From: Pogonophryne albipinna
Lineage: Eukaryota; Chordata; Actinopteri; Perciformes; Artedidraconidae
Length of the DNA: 64,000 nt
NCBI GenBank assembly: GCA_028583405.1
Contig: CM053246.1
Span: 29,196,709 to 29,260,708 of the forward strand
Direction of reading: 5' to 3'
Positions 10,201 to 21,792 of the stretch are shown here, in pieces; the stretch's first letter is position 1, and each line of letters begins with the position of its first letter. Under the pieces are notes generated by a model, which saw only the letters and a program-made list of their open reading frames with translations, searched no databases and had not been told where the DNA came from. Made by a program: the position numbers and the translations under genes.

Positions 10201-12404
10201 ATACTGACGAGGAAGCAGACAGCGAACAGCCGCCAGAACTGAACAAACCAGGACACCGTGGACCACAGCTGAGTGCATATGATGGCCACCATCACCAGCA
10301 CACAGAGGCACACCTGGAATAAACAGAAAATATGCAACTAAAGCATTTTAAAAGTACTCAGACATTAAGAATTTGCATTTTAAGGCTACATTAACCAGTT
10401 ACTTTGCAACACATGATCCAATATCACATAAGACACAAGCAAAAAGTATTTAAGGCTACACTTATTTTAAAGCCCTAATTCTGAACAGTGACTATTTTTT
10501 TATAATAATAATAATAATACATAATTAAAGGATTTTCAACTCAAAGACAAAGATTTCAGATGAATAAATGAGCTTACTTTTAATACTGTGTCAAGCTCCA
10601 CGCCAAAGCTGTCTTCAAAATGCCACGTCCATGCCTCGTAGTCATGTGGTCTGAGACCGACCAGTATCTGACTGATGGCGTTGTCCAGAGCGCCGGTTCT
10701 CCAGCTGTCCTCGCCCTCCAGGAGAGCCTGAATCTCTGTCATGGCTTGGGTGGACATTCTGATTTTGGCATCATAAAATACTTCTGCTGAGTCACTGGGC
10801 TAGGGAGAAACCGGGACAGGTAGCATTGTCAAATGAGGGCCACAAGATGATTGCAAAAAAAGCTTAGGTCAATTTAAGTTTGGCAAAGACCTATTTAAAG
10901 TCACATGACGAAGCGTTAACATTTGAAAAGACCACCTACCAGACCAACTCTTAGTATTTCCTTCCGGAGTCTAGTGAGGAATCGTTTGAAAACTGGATTG
11001 CATGTAGGCTGCTGTGAGATGACCGATATTTTCTTCTTCAGTTCTTCAATCTGAATGAAAGCAAAGCACACCATTTGTAGATCTCTACTTATCCATGAAG
11101 GAATCATATCTCATTCCCATATGAAGGTTCAGATTGAAACCAAAGGACAATCAGCAGGGCAGGACTTTTTGTTTTCACGAGAAATGGAATTAGTAAATTA
11201 CGATTAAAAAAGAATAACCTATCTGTTCAGGCGGTACCGCAGCTTCAGGACAAAAACCACCAGACAGTTTCATCCCACAAGCCATGAAACGGAGAAGATT
11301 TGTATTGTTGTTTTTTATATATATATTTTTTGTATGTCTTGCACTGTTGAGGAACCTGCGATCTAAGTTGTTCATACATTACATAATTACATTGTAGTTT
11401 TGTATATGTTATGACAATAAACCTTGAATCTTGAATCAGTTTTCAAAAGGCACAATAAGTAGGATTTGGTGGTTGGTTGTAGTTTGTAACCTACCTACTG
11501 TAGAACACAGTTTTCGTTTTTTTTCGAAATGAACGTCATTGTGCACTTCAAGCCCTTGGCCGAATTTGGCATCATCGCTCGAGTGATACCATTGCAAAAT
11601 AGTCTCTAGCTTATGTATGAGTCTATATAGCACATCGTTTTCAGCTAAATACTTTTAAAAACTGTTATATATGATGTATTTATGAAATTGTCAAACACAG
11701 AAAGCATACATACATAGACCCTCATACAATAAAGGGAGTAAAAGAGACCATTCTACCAGGGAAATACTTTAACTAAAAGCAGAGTTAAATCAGTGAATTC
11801 CTATAGGTAAATCAAAATAGTGTATAACTATTCTATGCTATCTCTAAAAACTATGTGAGAAAACGTACATGAATTAACTCGTGAATACACACAAAATCTT
11901 AATCCAACATTATTTCCTTTTAAAACGTGTTTTCTTTGTTTTTCTGTTGCATTAACACAAATATTGATTTACAAGTACTTGTTTTTATTCAGACATTATC
12001 TGCAGAAACACTGGTTGGTAGATACTTAACAGAACTGTTAACACATGCCAACACTCTCTGACCACCAACCTCTCTCTTCAGATCCACCACTTGTGTGTTG
12101 CACGACGTCAGCTCCTCCTGGTTGGAGTCCCGAGTAAACTCTCTCCTCTTGGTTGGCACATTTTCATAGTTTGCAGGCTGCAAGGCATACACCCACTCGA
12201 ATATTAACTGTCACAATATCAACATAGCTTAAGGGCCTTCAAGCCAGTTTTTAACAATAAACGTCAACCAACCTCTGCAGGCTGCCTCATCGTTTTTGTG
12301 CTTGCATCGTAGTTGAGCATATCAAAAGGATCTATCCAGTCGTTGTCCGCCTCCTGTGCCGAGCCAGACAGAAACAGGCTGACAACCAGGACCATGAGGA
12401 GCAT
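4216..12404 (-). CDS. clcc1: Chloride channel CLIC-like protein 1
   Basis: CLCC1 is an ER membrane anion channel implicated in ER ion homeostasis. Ten coding exons join in phase to 579 aa: 12273-12404, 12070-12177, 10940-11050, 10578-10799, 10173-10313, 9978-10074, 9555-9652, 6199-6345, 5532-6119 and 4216-4311. The start [16 protein letters not shown] is a cleavable signal peptide, followed by the family motif [12 protein letters not shown]. An acidic, Cys-containing luminal domain carries [10 protein letters not shown]. Hydrophobic segments lie at about residues 192-210 and 220-237, and at about 330-345 ([12 protein letters not shown]). [10 protein letters not shown] is conserved in the family. 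The C-terminal exon (about residues 350-545) is Pro/Gln/Glu-rich and probably disordered, with an 18-bp in-frame duplication (DYLAGG twice). The exon carrying the ATG begins at about 12459, so the first exon is noncoding and further upstream. The intron 6346-9554 carries a Tc1 element with a nested hAT. Human CLCC1 is about 551 aa. Confidence 0.95.
4611..4700. repeat. Teleost dispersed repeat (CAATCAATCAAC type)
   Basis: An AATCAATCAACGTTTATTTA start, then TATAGCC, TATCACAA and GGGGGCTTCACAG, matches a repeat seen many times in percomorph genomes. It lies in the last clcc1 intron. A diverged second copy is at 14206-14290. The family identity is from memory and no class is assigned. Confidence 0.6.
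5948..5990 (-). repeat. 18-bp coding tandem duplication in clcc1
   Basis: Two near-identical 18-base units (CTAAGTAGTCCCC core) encode DYLAGG twice in the disordered C-terminal tail of clcc1. The length is a multiple of three, so the frame is kept. This is probably a young, length-variable protein repeat. Confidence 0.85.
6733..8067. mobile_element. hAT-like element nested in Tc1
   Basis: The terminal inverted repeat CAGGGGTTCCCAACC at 6733 is mirrored by GGTTGGGAACCCCT at 8053-8066. The 8-bp sequence CTCTAGAG directly flanks both sides (6725-6732 and 8068-8075), as expected of a hAT target duplication. Removing the element and one CTCTAGAG restores the Tc1 sequence. The next subterminal bases (CCCGGTCCGCGGACCGG) are GC-rich and palindromic. 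No transposase ORF of useful length is present, so it is non-autonomous. Inside are three copies of a 15-mer (TGCAGCACCAGCGCG, about 7206-7252) and a roughly 145-bp tandem duplication (about 7705-7770 and 7850-7920). Confidence 0.9.
7705..7925. repeat. Internal tandem duplication within hAT element
   Basis: A segment of about 65 bases containing TTGTATCCTGGTTTTAAACG and ATGTTTTGGATGCATATTG occurs near 7711-7775 and again near 7855-7920, with similar flanks. Period is about 145 bp. Confidence 0.85.
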
Positions 12405-12760
12405 CCCGGCACTACGGGGGTATCTGCTAACTATATGACAGAATATCCAGAAAGACTTCCTGGAAAGTGAAAGCAAATGCAGGTGGATTACTTTACCCCC
12501 TGTGCTCAAGCTAACGTGACTAAACAACGTTACTTAACAAGCTAATGGTGAAAACTGCTTTGATAATTCAGACCCAGCGACTCAAATTGAGCGAAGAAGA
12601 TACTTTGATATTCGATAGCTATAATAAAACGATGTATATTTAATACTTTCTACTCGAACAACACCATAACAGCTAGGCATTACATCAACAAACTGTCAGA
12701 GCCGCTTTACGGTACAAGCATCTCAGTCTGACGCAACTTACGTGCGTTGCAAAGGCTCAA
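12405..12760 (-). promoter_or_regulatory. clcc1 5'UTR and putative promoter
   Basis: The exon bearing the clcc1 ATG extends to about 12459, where a TTTCCAG acceptor is seen, so at least one noncoding exon lies upstream. The moderately GC-richer sequence to about 12760 probably contains that exon and the start site. No TATA box is obvious. This is a positional inference. Confidence 0.4.
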
Positions 12761-14940
12761 GGGAAATGTAGTTAGTTGTAGTTTCAGAGAAAATGGCGAA
12801 AAGTCCTGCATCAAAAATAATACTCATGTAAGTGAGTAAGTGCACAAGTATAATAAACCAAATGAAGTCCTAATTAAATATATAAAAGTAAAGTTTAGGA
12901 TGTGAAGAAAGGAGTAAGGAATAATTAAAAGTCTGTGTTTGTTTTATTACATTATTTTCATTTTCAATTTGCGCTGGGGACGTTTTTTGAATTAGGCTTG
13001 GCCAGGACACAAAATCTCACAACTCACAAAAAAACATAGAAAGTCCCGTACCTTTGTGTGTGTTTCTTTTTTAAAGCAGAACACTGAACATCTTTTTCCC
13101 CATTTATAAAAACATTTTAATTGTTATTTTAATTGTTTAACTCGTATTTTTTTTCAAATTTTATATAAAACGTTTTTTTAAATAATGTATTTAAAGGTCC
13201 CATGACATGGCAATTTCTACTGATCATAAGGAGTTTTTTGCAAGAGTAATTTTTCAATTTCACATGGCGGTGAATACGACGTCAAAAGACACCGAGAATG
13301 CGATTCTCACAAAAAAACGTGTCGCTCAAAAAGAGACATCCCACTCTATGGAGACATTCCTACTCAAACCAAAAAATGATGGCCACTCAGACAAGGTAAT
13401 AGCAGCAGAAATAACCAGTGTTACCATAGTGACGTGGTAACAAGCTAGCGCCGACCATTTTTCCAGACTCTGATATAGTATAGAAAATGTCATGTGGTCG
13501 TACAAAAGCAGCGTCCATAATAACAGATGTGCTTGCCCCTGCCTCTGTGGAGACTTGTTTGACAGAGACACCAGTGGTTCTAGGGGGCCCACCTGCTGTG
13601 ATGGACAAAACTGAAAGCTATTTTATTTTATGTATTATTATGTTTTTGTTCCCTCCTGGCCAGTTTTGATTTGTACTTATGGTTTTATTTTATCTATTAA
13701 TTTATGTTGTGCCTACTTTTACAGGTAATACACTAGTTGAATTAGCAAGATGCATTTCTAAACACTTGTGAATAATGCCTGCTGCCTTGGTTAGCCTTAG
13801 TTTACTTTTCTTTATTAAGATACTAAATTGTTACTGCATTTTGACCTCACTTTCTGTCATTGTTTATTGGATGCTGTTGAATAAACCAAATGAAACAGTA
13901 TAGAAAGAGATTTTTATCCCGGGGGGATACTCCTTGTCCCACATTTGGTTTTGTTGGGACCTAATTTTTAGTCCCAGTTTTTGCATGTCTGGGAGGCAAA
14001 CATGTTATCTTATTAAATACCTTGATTTCTTTGAAGTTAGTTTTTATGATTGTATTACGTATTATATTATTTTATTTATTTCATTATCATTTTATTATTT
14101 GTATTATTATTTTAGTCCCATATTTGTTCAGGTCCCTCGGAGGTGATGGGGGCGTCTATATCGGGCTCTGAAGTGAAGTGTACTTCTTGCGCCAATTACA
14201 TCAATAAAAGTAAATCAAAGTTTATTTAATTAGAACAAGATCACAAATTGTACTTTTGTCTCAGGGGGCTTAGAGTTTATACAGAACATGAATACGCCGG
14301 AAATTCCCGGTGTTGTAAGCTTTTAAAAATATTTATTGAAGAGAGAAGAGTCACTGTGTTTCTCCTTGCACTGTGTACAACTTGACACACAGCTTCCAAA
14401 TAAAAGTGGGAATGGTCAGAAGTGAAATAAAATATTACAACAACTGAAAGATATTATTAGAGACATGTGCACTTGCAGCAATGGGAAGTCCATTCGTTAT
14501 AAATGTTGTTGTATCCACAGAATACAAGGCTACTAAGCAAAACAACCTGGTGAGAAACAAGCACAGACATAAAAATATATATAAATACAAGTGAAAATAA
14601 ATGTAGAAATATATTAAAGGTATATAATGTGTGTTCTGTTTATCTCAACTTGTATTTTGTAATTTATACATTCATTTTTTTCCATATACTATTCATTTAC
14701 AGAAAACTTGTTCTCCTAAAAATAAAAATAGGATTAAATTGAGTGCAAATTTAAAACCTGTCACTGAATGGCTGCATCCAGACACTGTCGAAGCAGGTCA
14801 CAGACAGGAGCTGCTGCAACTGTCTTTTTCAGATCAAAAGTGATTCAACTGCTTTAGTTTATAACCGATGTCTTTTAATTCATACCGATTAAACAAAACC
14901 AGCACAATGAAGAGAACCACAGATTTAAGGATTGAACAAA
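12761..14940. other. Intergenic, clcc1 to ftsj3
   Basis: No conserved exon is found. At 13187 a stretch begins with TTAAAGGTCCCATGACATGG, the same edge as a very common teleost repeat, but its interior (13210-13670) does not match the version I know and is unassigned. A diverged CAATCAATCAAC-type repeat is at 14206-14290. The rest is AT-rich and featureless to me. Confidence 0.45.
14206..14290. repeat. Teleost dispersed repeat, second copy
   Basis: TAAATCAAAGTTTATTTAAT, then GATCACAAATT and CAGGGGGCTTAGAGTTTATAC, parallels the copy at 4611-4700 at lower identity. Lies between clcc1 and ftsj3. Confidence 0.5.
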
Positions 14941-15337
14941 ACGTTTATTGCAAAAATGTGTTTATAATATTTACATTAATAGCAACATTTATTGAGAATG
15001 ATTATATTTCACTTGATTTTCTAACATTTACAGTTTAGCTGTTAATTTAAATCACTCTGTTCATAGAGTTTGAAAATCTACATCTTCAGAAAGATGTATA
15101 CAGAACACCAGTACTTATGAACCCACAGAACATATCTTTAGGGGTTTCAGGAAACTCGGCAAACAATGCTAAATGCACACATATGAATGACCAAAACTCA
15201 TTTTGGTCTCTGCACATGATACTGGAGCCCAAACTGTGGTGGCAACTTAGCCATAAATGTTCACCTGCAACATGAGACGCAGGCAATGTGTAATAACTGG
15301 AAAGGCAATACACGGTTAGAGCGCTTTAGGTTCAAAT
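14941..15337 (-). terminator. ftsj3 3'UTR with poly(A) signal
   Basis: The ftsj3 stop codon is at 15338-15340. A minus-strand AATAAA lies at 14944-14949, about 390 bases downstream, and is the first strong candidate cleavage signal. The 3'UTR assignment is inferred. Confidence 0.55.
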
Positions 15338-18300
15338 TTATCTTCCTTTTCGGCCCTTACCACCCTTCATCCCTCCTCCCCTCGGGCCACCCTTTCCTTT
15401 GCCGCCTTTTCCTTTGCCCCCATTGGCTCGTTGTTCCTTCCTCTGCATCCCCCGCATGTCCTTCTTCATGCGATTGTCCACCACTTTGAAAGCTCCCTTG
15501 ACGCCGGCGGGCCGCCTCACCTTCTTGCCAGCTCCCTTTTTGCTGACAATGTATGTTAACTCTCTCTTCTCCTTCCCCATGCCTGCTTTCTTGTAGATAC
15601 TAACAGAAGCAGAAAGAAAAGACAACGTTTTTCAATTGATGTTATATTACAATTATCCAGTATGAAGCGATGTATATAGTTTCAAGGAGTCTCCTTCCGA
15701 GGTGCGGGCTGTCATACCTCTTCAGCTGAGCATTCTTCTCCCTCTCAGAGATGTCGATTGTGTTGCAGACTGCCTCTGCCTTCTTCTTAGTCTGATCCAT
15801 CTTCTTCAGCATCTGGAAACATCAGAGAAACACAGAATCATTTTAAATGTTAAGTACAATTAAAAAAACAAACAGATCTAGCAGCTGAAATGGTTTCGAA
15901 CATGATCCTGTTTTATGTCTGTCTGTTCTTACCCTCCTCTTCTTCCTGGCCTTCGCCTCAGCAACTCGTTTGATGGGTCGGGCATCGATCTCCTTCCACT
16001 TCTGTTTGAACTCCTCCACCATCTCTCTGGTGACAGGAGTCGGCTTCTTCCTGTGCTTCTTTTCGTCAACCAGGAACCACTCCGGTACATCCCACTGCTG
16101 CTCGGAGCTAGCAAACCTGCAAGAACAAACCATCAGTTTGCTGTCTGGACATATTAAACATATATTCTGGGTTCAGAAACAGATACTGATGTGTGTAGTT
16201 AAATCATGTGGCATCTGGTAACAAATTCAAATCCAATTATTTTCAAATAATACATCAGGCCAGAGGTCGCGTTAACCAAATATTTTCCATCTATGACAGA
16301 TTTTTTTTAACAATGACGGAAAAATCTGAAAGCAGTCTGTCATTTTGACAGATTAGAACAAACTCGGAACAGCGCCAAAGTTTCCCCGCAGCGAGGCTCC
16401 GGTGTTATCCATGCCTGCCAAAAAGGAAATGATACCGTTTCCAAACCCAACTTTGCCGTCCAAATCATTGAAATGTCTGAGTTTTGGCTTTACGCTGTGC
16501 GCACTCCCGTGAGGTGCAGTGGGCATGCATAACACGGCGCTAACGGTTCACGAGCGTGCGCCCCGCCCCCCGTTGACAGTTCACGACCGTGCTTTCCCCC
16601 CCCCCCCCCGACGGGTAATACTGAATTTTGACGGAAATGTTACGATCCTGTCTGTCAAAATGACGGGCAGTGAAAAAGTCTAGCGCAACCTCTGCATCAG
16701 GCATACATTATATTTCAGTCATTTTATTTCCCTATTGCTTTATTTGACACTCAACCCCTAAAGCCCGCTAGCTGAAGCTTGGTTGCTAGGTTACTAGCTG
16801 GGTGTTCTCCAATAAGGGGCCGGGGGAAACAAAGTTAGTGATGACTGGTTCCATGTTGATTTAATTCAATACAAATTGTTGGGGGGAACTGAAAGGCTAT
16901 TACCGTACTGGTTACTTTGCAGCTCGGACATTTCCCCCAAAACACATTTAGACGCTGTCGCAACACAGAAGTACCTTTCAAATCCAATCATTTTTAAGAC
17001 CTTCTAAATCATATTTAAGAACTTTCTTATTTTTTTAAGGCCTTAAATTCAGATGAACAAATTTAAGACTTTTTGAGACCCCGCGGGAACCCTGTTAAAT
17101 ACACAGACACACACCTGTGGAAGGAGCCGTCCACCATGTCCCTGGCTCGCTTCTTGGATGTAGCGATCATAGAGCCCAGGGCCAGGCCCTCCGCATCCAG
17201 GATCCTGTGTTTCTTACCTGAGGAGCACAGAAGCCAAAACTATTAACAAAGACAAGTTACACAAAACAAAAAGCTAAATACATTTTACTGGCTGCATTTT
17301 GAAAGTATTTTGAACATATAACCTGGTTTTCAGTTGATTTTCCCTGAGGTAGGATGTGTGTAGGTTGGAAATTATCAGTTTAACACTTGCAACATAAATG
17401 CTCCTCATACTCACTTATGCTTTCTACAGGGACAACCTGGAAGTCCTCTTCATTGGCCTCAACTGACGTCCCAGCAGACGTCCCCCCAGCCCCTCTAGTG
17501 ACCTGCTTCATCTTGTTGATCTCCCTGAAAACAAGCAGCAAAATATTCATTTAACTATTTGTATATTTGTCAATAGTATGAATGTAACTGGATTTGGAAC
17601 AGAAAACAGCATAAACAGAAAATCACGTTTTACTTTTCATCATCACTGCTGTCATCTGAGTCGCTGTCAGTGTCGTTTTCAGCTTCTTTTGAAGGTCCCG
17701 CCACCTCCGCCTCCTCCTCCACCTCCTCCTCCTCTGGCGTAGCAGTTTTCTCTTCCTCCCCCTCTGCAACATTTTCATCTTCAGCTTTCCTCTTTTTGCC
17801 TTTTCCAAAAGAAGATCCATAAGGATTATTATACTGCCTGTACCAGATTTATAGAGCTACTATCCTTTTTAGTACAGATATTTTACTTTTTGCTTTACTG
17901 AGTCATGAAAGTACGTTGTAGAAAAAATGACTTTTGATGAACAAATGGGAATCATTTAATGAGAAACAGAGGAGACTCTTACTTGTTTTTTTTTTCTGAA
18001 GCCACTCAGTCTGTCGGAGCTCGCTTTCGGCGTCTCCTTCCAGGTTAATCTCAGAGAATATGCCCTACAGTGCAAAAAAGATGGAAGGGTCACAGGTCAC
18101 ACAATAATCCACTTATTTGCAGATCAGTAATGATGTGAACAAATAGGCAGCTGAGAAATAATTTTATAACATTGTGAATATATGAAATGACAAACCTTGC
18201 TGAACCACAGGTTGGTTTCTCGCTCCTTCTTCTCATCCTTTCCCTCCAGTTCAACCAGCAAGGCACTATCCTGCCCTTCTACCTCCTTTTCTTCATCAAA

Positions 18301-19055
18301 CTTTACTCTGGAAACAGACACAAACAGGCTAAAGTAAAGAACTATTTTTAAAGAAATAATTACATGGTTTTTTTCTGTGAAAGTTGCACAATATTATCGA
18401 TACATGACCGGAAAAACATTTATAATAGTGGTCTGTCTTGGTTAATGCGATATGACTTTACTTACTTCTTCTTCTTTGGTGCCAGCTCTCTCTGCTTCTG
18501 CTCCACCTCTTCCATGTCCTCATCATCTAAGTCAGAGGCGAGGGAAATCTCATCTGCATCGTCACCCTCTATATCAGACAGGTGGAGGTCGTCGTCTTCA
18601 TCTCCCAGGGTGTCCGCCAGCTGCATGTCCCCTTTGGATATATCTGCCAGGGTCTGATGGAGAGACGTGAATGGCAAAGGAATTAGCTTTCTTGAGTCTT
18701 CCCCACCACCAAACACTTTGGAAGGAGACATTAGAGATGGGACAACAGTATCTGCAGCAAAACTAAAGACTATGCTTCCACAGGATGCATTTCAGAAGCG
18801 GCTCCACATAAAACTACACGGCACGTCTATTTTTGGCGGAGTGTTGCACATATTAGATCAAGCCGAGAAATATTGCGATGCAAAAATTGGCCCTGCTATG
18901 AAGCTCCCCTGGAGACGCACAGGCCCCCCACATTTGAAGATCAAAGTCTAAAGACATTGAGTGTAGTCGCAGAATAGGTTTTTTTGTTAAATGTCCAGTG
19001 TACTCGGTAACGGTGCTGTAGCAAGTTTATACAATTGTGGGAAAATTTCCTCTGC

Positions 19056-19106
<51 letters not shown>

Positions 19107-21759
19107 CTTCACCTTTTGCTTCTTGATGGTGCTGATGGAGAACATGGAAAAGTCGTGGGAATCTGCGATGGAGACGCCGGGCAGGTCCATCTTCAGCTCC
19201 ACCCTCTCCCTCAGCTTCCTCCGTTCCTTCAGCAGCTTCCTCTTCTTACTGATGAAGCATAAGAGTAAGAAAATCTCACATTTCTAAACAGAATGTTCCA
19301 AATTTAATTAGCTTCCAGTCAAACTGAATCAAAAAATGAATTTTTATTAAATTATATCCAGAGTAAAAAGAAAAAAGTTGATTTTCAAAACGTGTTGTAC
19401 CGTTTGAGCTCAGCCACCTCCTCAGCTTTCATTTCTGCCAGTTTAGTCTCCATTTCTTCCTCATCTTCCTCTTCCTCATCGTCCTCACCCTCCTTCTCCT
19501 CCTTCTCCCCGGGTTGCTTCTTCTTCTTCTCCTTCTTCTTCTTCTTCTTCTCTTCTTCTTCATCAAAATCGGGTTTTTCTTCATCAGAACTTAGGCTAAA
19601 AAACAGCAAAAAGGATGGTTTTTATATATATGCAATAACACAGTCTGGTGAAGACATGAGAATATTTCTGCAGCTTTCTGTAAATACGCTGTAAAGACTT
19701 TACTTTATATCCGGGTCAAGCGGTTTGGAATCTCCCTTCAGTTTTTTGGCCAGATATTTCCTCAGTATGGTCCTCCAGGTTAGCAGCAGGCGGAGCTCTT
19801 TGCGTCCTAAAACTTTGATGTCACGCAGACACTCTTTTATCTCAATACTCGTGGACGGGTGAGACTCCAGGTCTGGGTTGTCAAAGGTGATCTGAGAGAA
19901 GAAGACAGAATGTGAACTGAAATTCCTGAGAGCTTTTTCTTAACGTACTCAGTCATTTTATTATTATTGCATAGTCCAGTACAGGATCATTTATAACTTT
20001 TGCTTTCTGAAATGTATATTCAACAGGATTTTCTGTGAAATGGCAGAACATGTTAAATATTAAATGATAGCAGTTTACTCACCTCATTGGCTTTGCTTAG
20101 GAAGTCTATGGCGTTATCGGCTTTCAGGAAGGTTGTCACTGTGAAAGTGTGGTACAGTGTCAGATCACCATCTTCGTATCCCTCCGCCTGGAACAAAATC
20201 AAATATTATTATATCAACAAAATAGCAAATAATGTGTAAACACTGATTAAACTTGGATTGAAATGATATATCAATGTTTATCTGATATATGTCTTGTTGA
20301 GTGTACATACCTTTGCCTTCTTGACAGGAATCAGATCCCTGACAGTTTTGGCCTGCTCCTCCACCTCTTTGAACGCATGTTTAGGGTCAAAAAACCTGGC
20401 GTCAATTTTGTCCGGGGCAAGATAACCTGTTAAGAAAAGACAATGTTTAGTTCAGGTGAAATCTACAAAAGTGGCTAAGAAATAAGCGTCTGACAAGCTT
20501 TTTTCTGTCAGTCAGCTGCCACTGACCCTGACAGATGACAAAGATCTCAGCGGACTCGTTCCTGGACGCCTGCGGCTTGGTGGCCTGAACCTTCTTGAAG
20601 AACTGCTGGAAGATCCAGAGCAGCGGCTGGTAGTCTTTGGAGCGGAAGACCTTGGTGACGAAGGTGCCACCTTTGGTCAGAAACTCGCAGGCCAACTTCA
20701 TGGCCATGAGGGTCAAATGAGCTGCAGGTGAAGCGGAGAACAAATTAAGATAATGGGACATTTAAGTTTCAAAGTGATCCCTTACTCCTCACCGGTATAC
20801 TATTGGGCACACTTTTACTTTTTGGTGGCACATACCTTGTGTGAAGGCATCATGTTGCCAGTTGGCGCCCACATTCGGGGCGCCGTCATTCAACACAACG
20901 TCGACCTTCCAAGTCTGCAGTTCCTTTTTTATAGCCTGTATGTGGGACAGAAAGTATTGCACTCAATACATCAATGTTGTGTCTCCAGTGTCTTGTATTT
21001 TGGCAGGAGTTTTAAATTGTTTATTTAGTGTTTATCAGTGTTAGCAGCCTGCACACTGATGTTAGTCTGCAGCTGCCTCACCTGTCTGCATTTGTCAGTG
21101 GTGATGTCTTCCTGCAGTGTAACAACGTTGGGGATGGACTTAATGGGCACCAGGTCCACACCTGAGAGGAAAAGAACAACACATTTTATTACTTTTATCA
21201 CATCATTTCCACATACAATACCAATTAATTAGATCAAAATTAAAAGCCAGCCCACGACAGAACCATTTATTAGGGCTTCATAAAATGTATACATTTTTAA
21301 ATTCAAAGTGTCTATTGAGCTTTTAAAATGACCTTTTAATGTTTGTTGTCAAATATTAGGACGTACTCTCGATAAATATATAAAAACCAACATTTGAATA
21401 AAATTGAATAAAGTCTAATTTTAAAAATATAATAATATAAATATTATTGGTGTAGCCTAATTGTATTCTATAACTGTATAGAATTAATGGATTAACCTAA
21501 ATGAATAGAGACATGCAAAAAGAAAGTTCATGAATGTCAGCATTTTTGAATAATTCGGTACAGCCCTAAAAAAAATTATAAATCAGAAAATGGTGACATA
21601 ATACTCACCAATAATGATACTTGATATAGGCATAAACTTTGACGCCACCTGCAACCTGCAAGAAGAATACACTCACAATCATGAGTTTTACAAACAATAA
21701 TCCACAAAAAACATTTCACTCATCTGTCACACTAGGCCGAGCATACACTACATAGCACC

Positions 21760-21792
<33 letters not shown>

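Noticed and set aside
18667..18951. 94-aa plus-strand frame in an ftsj3 intron
   Set aside because: Starts antisense to exon 18466-18653's acceptor region, has no recognisable domain, and the intron needs no gene there.
19392..19694. Plus-strand Ser/Phe-rich reading frame of 100 aa
   Set aside because: Antisense shadow of the Glu/Lys-rich ftsj3 exon 19401-19595.
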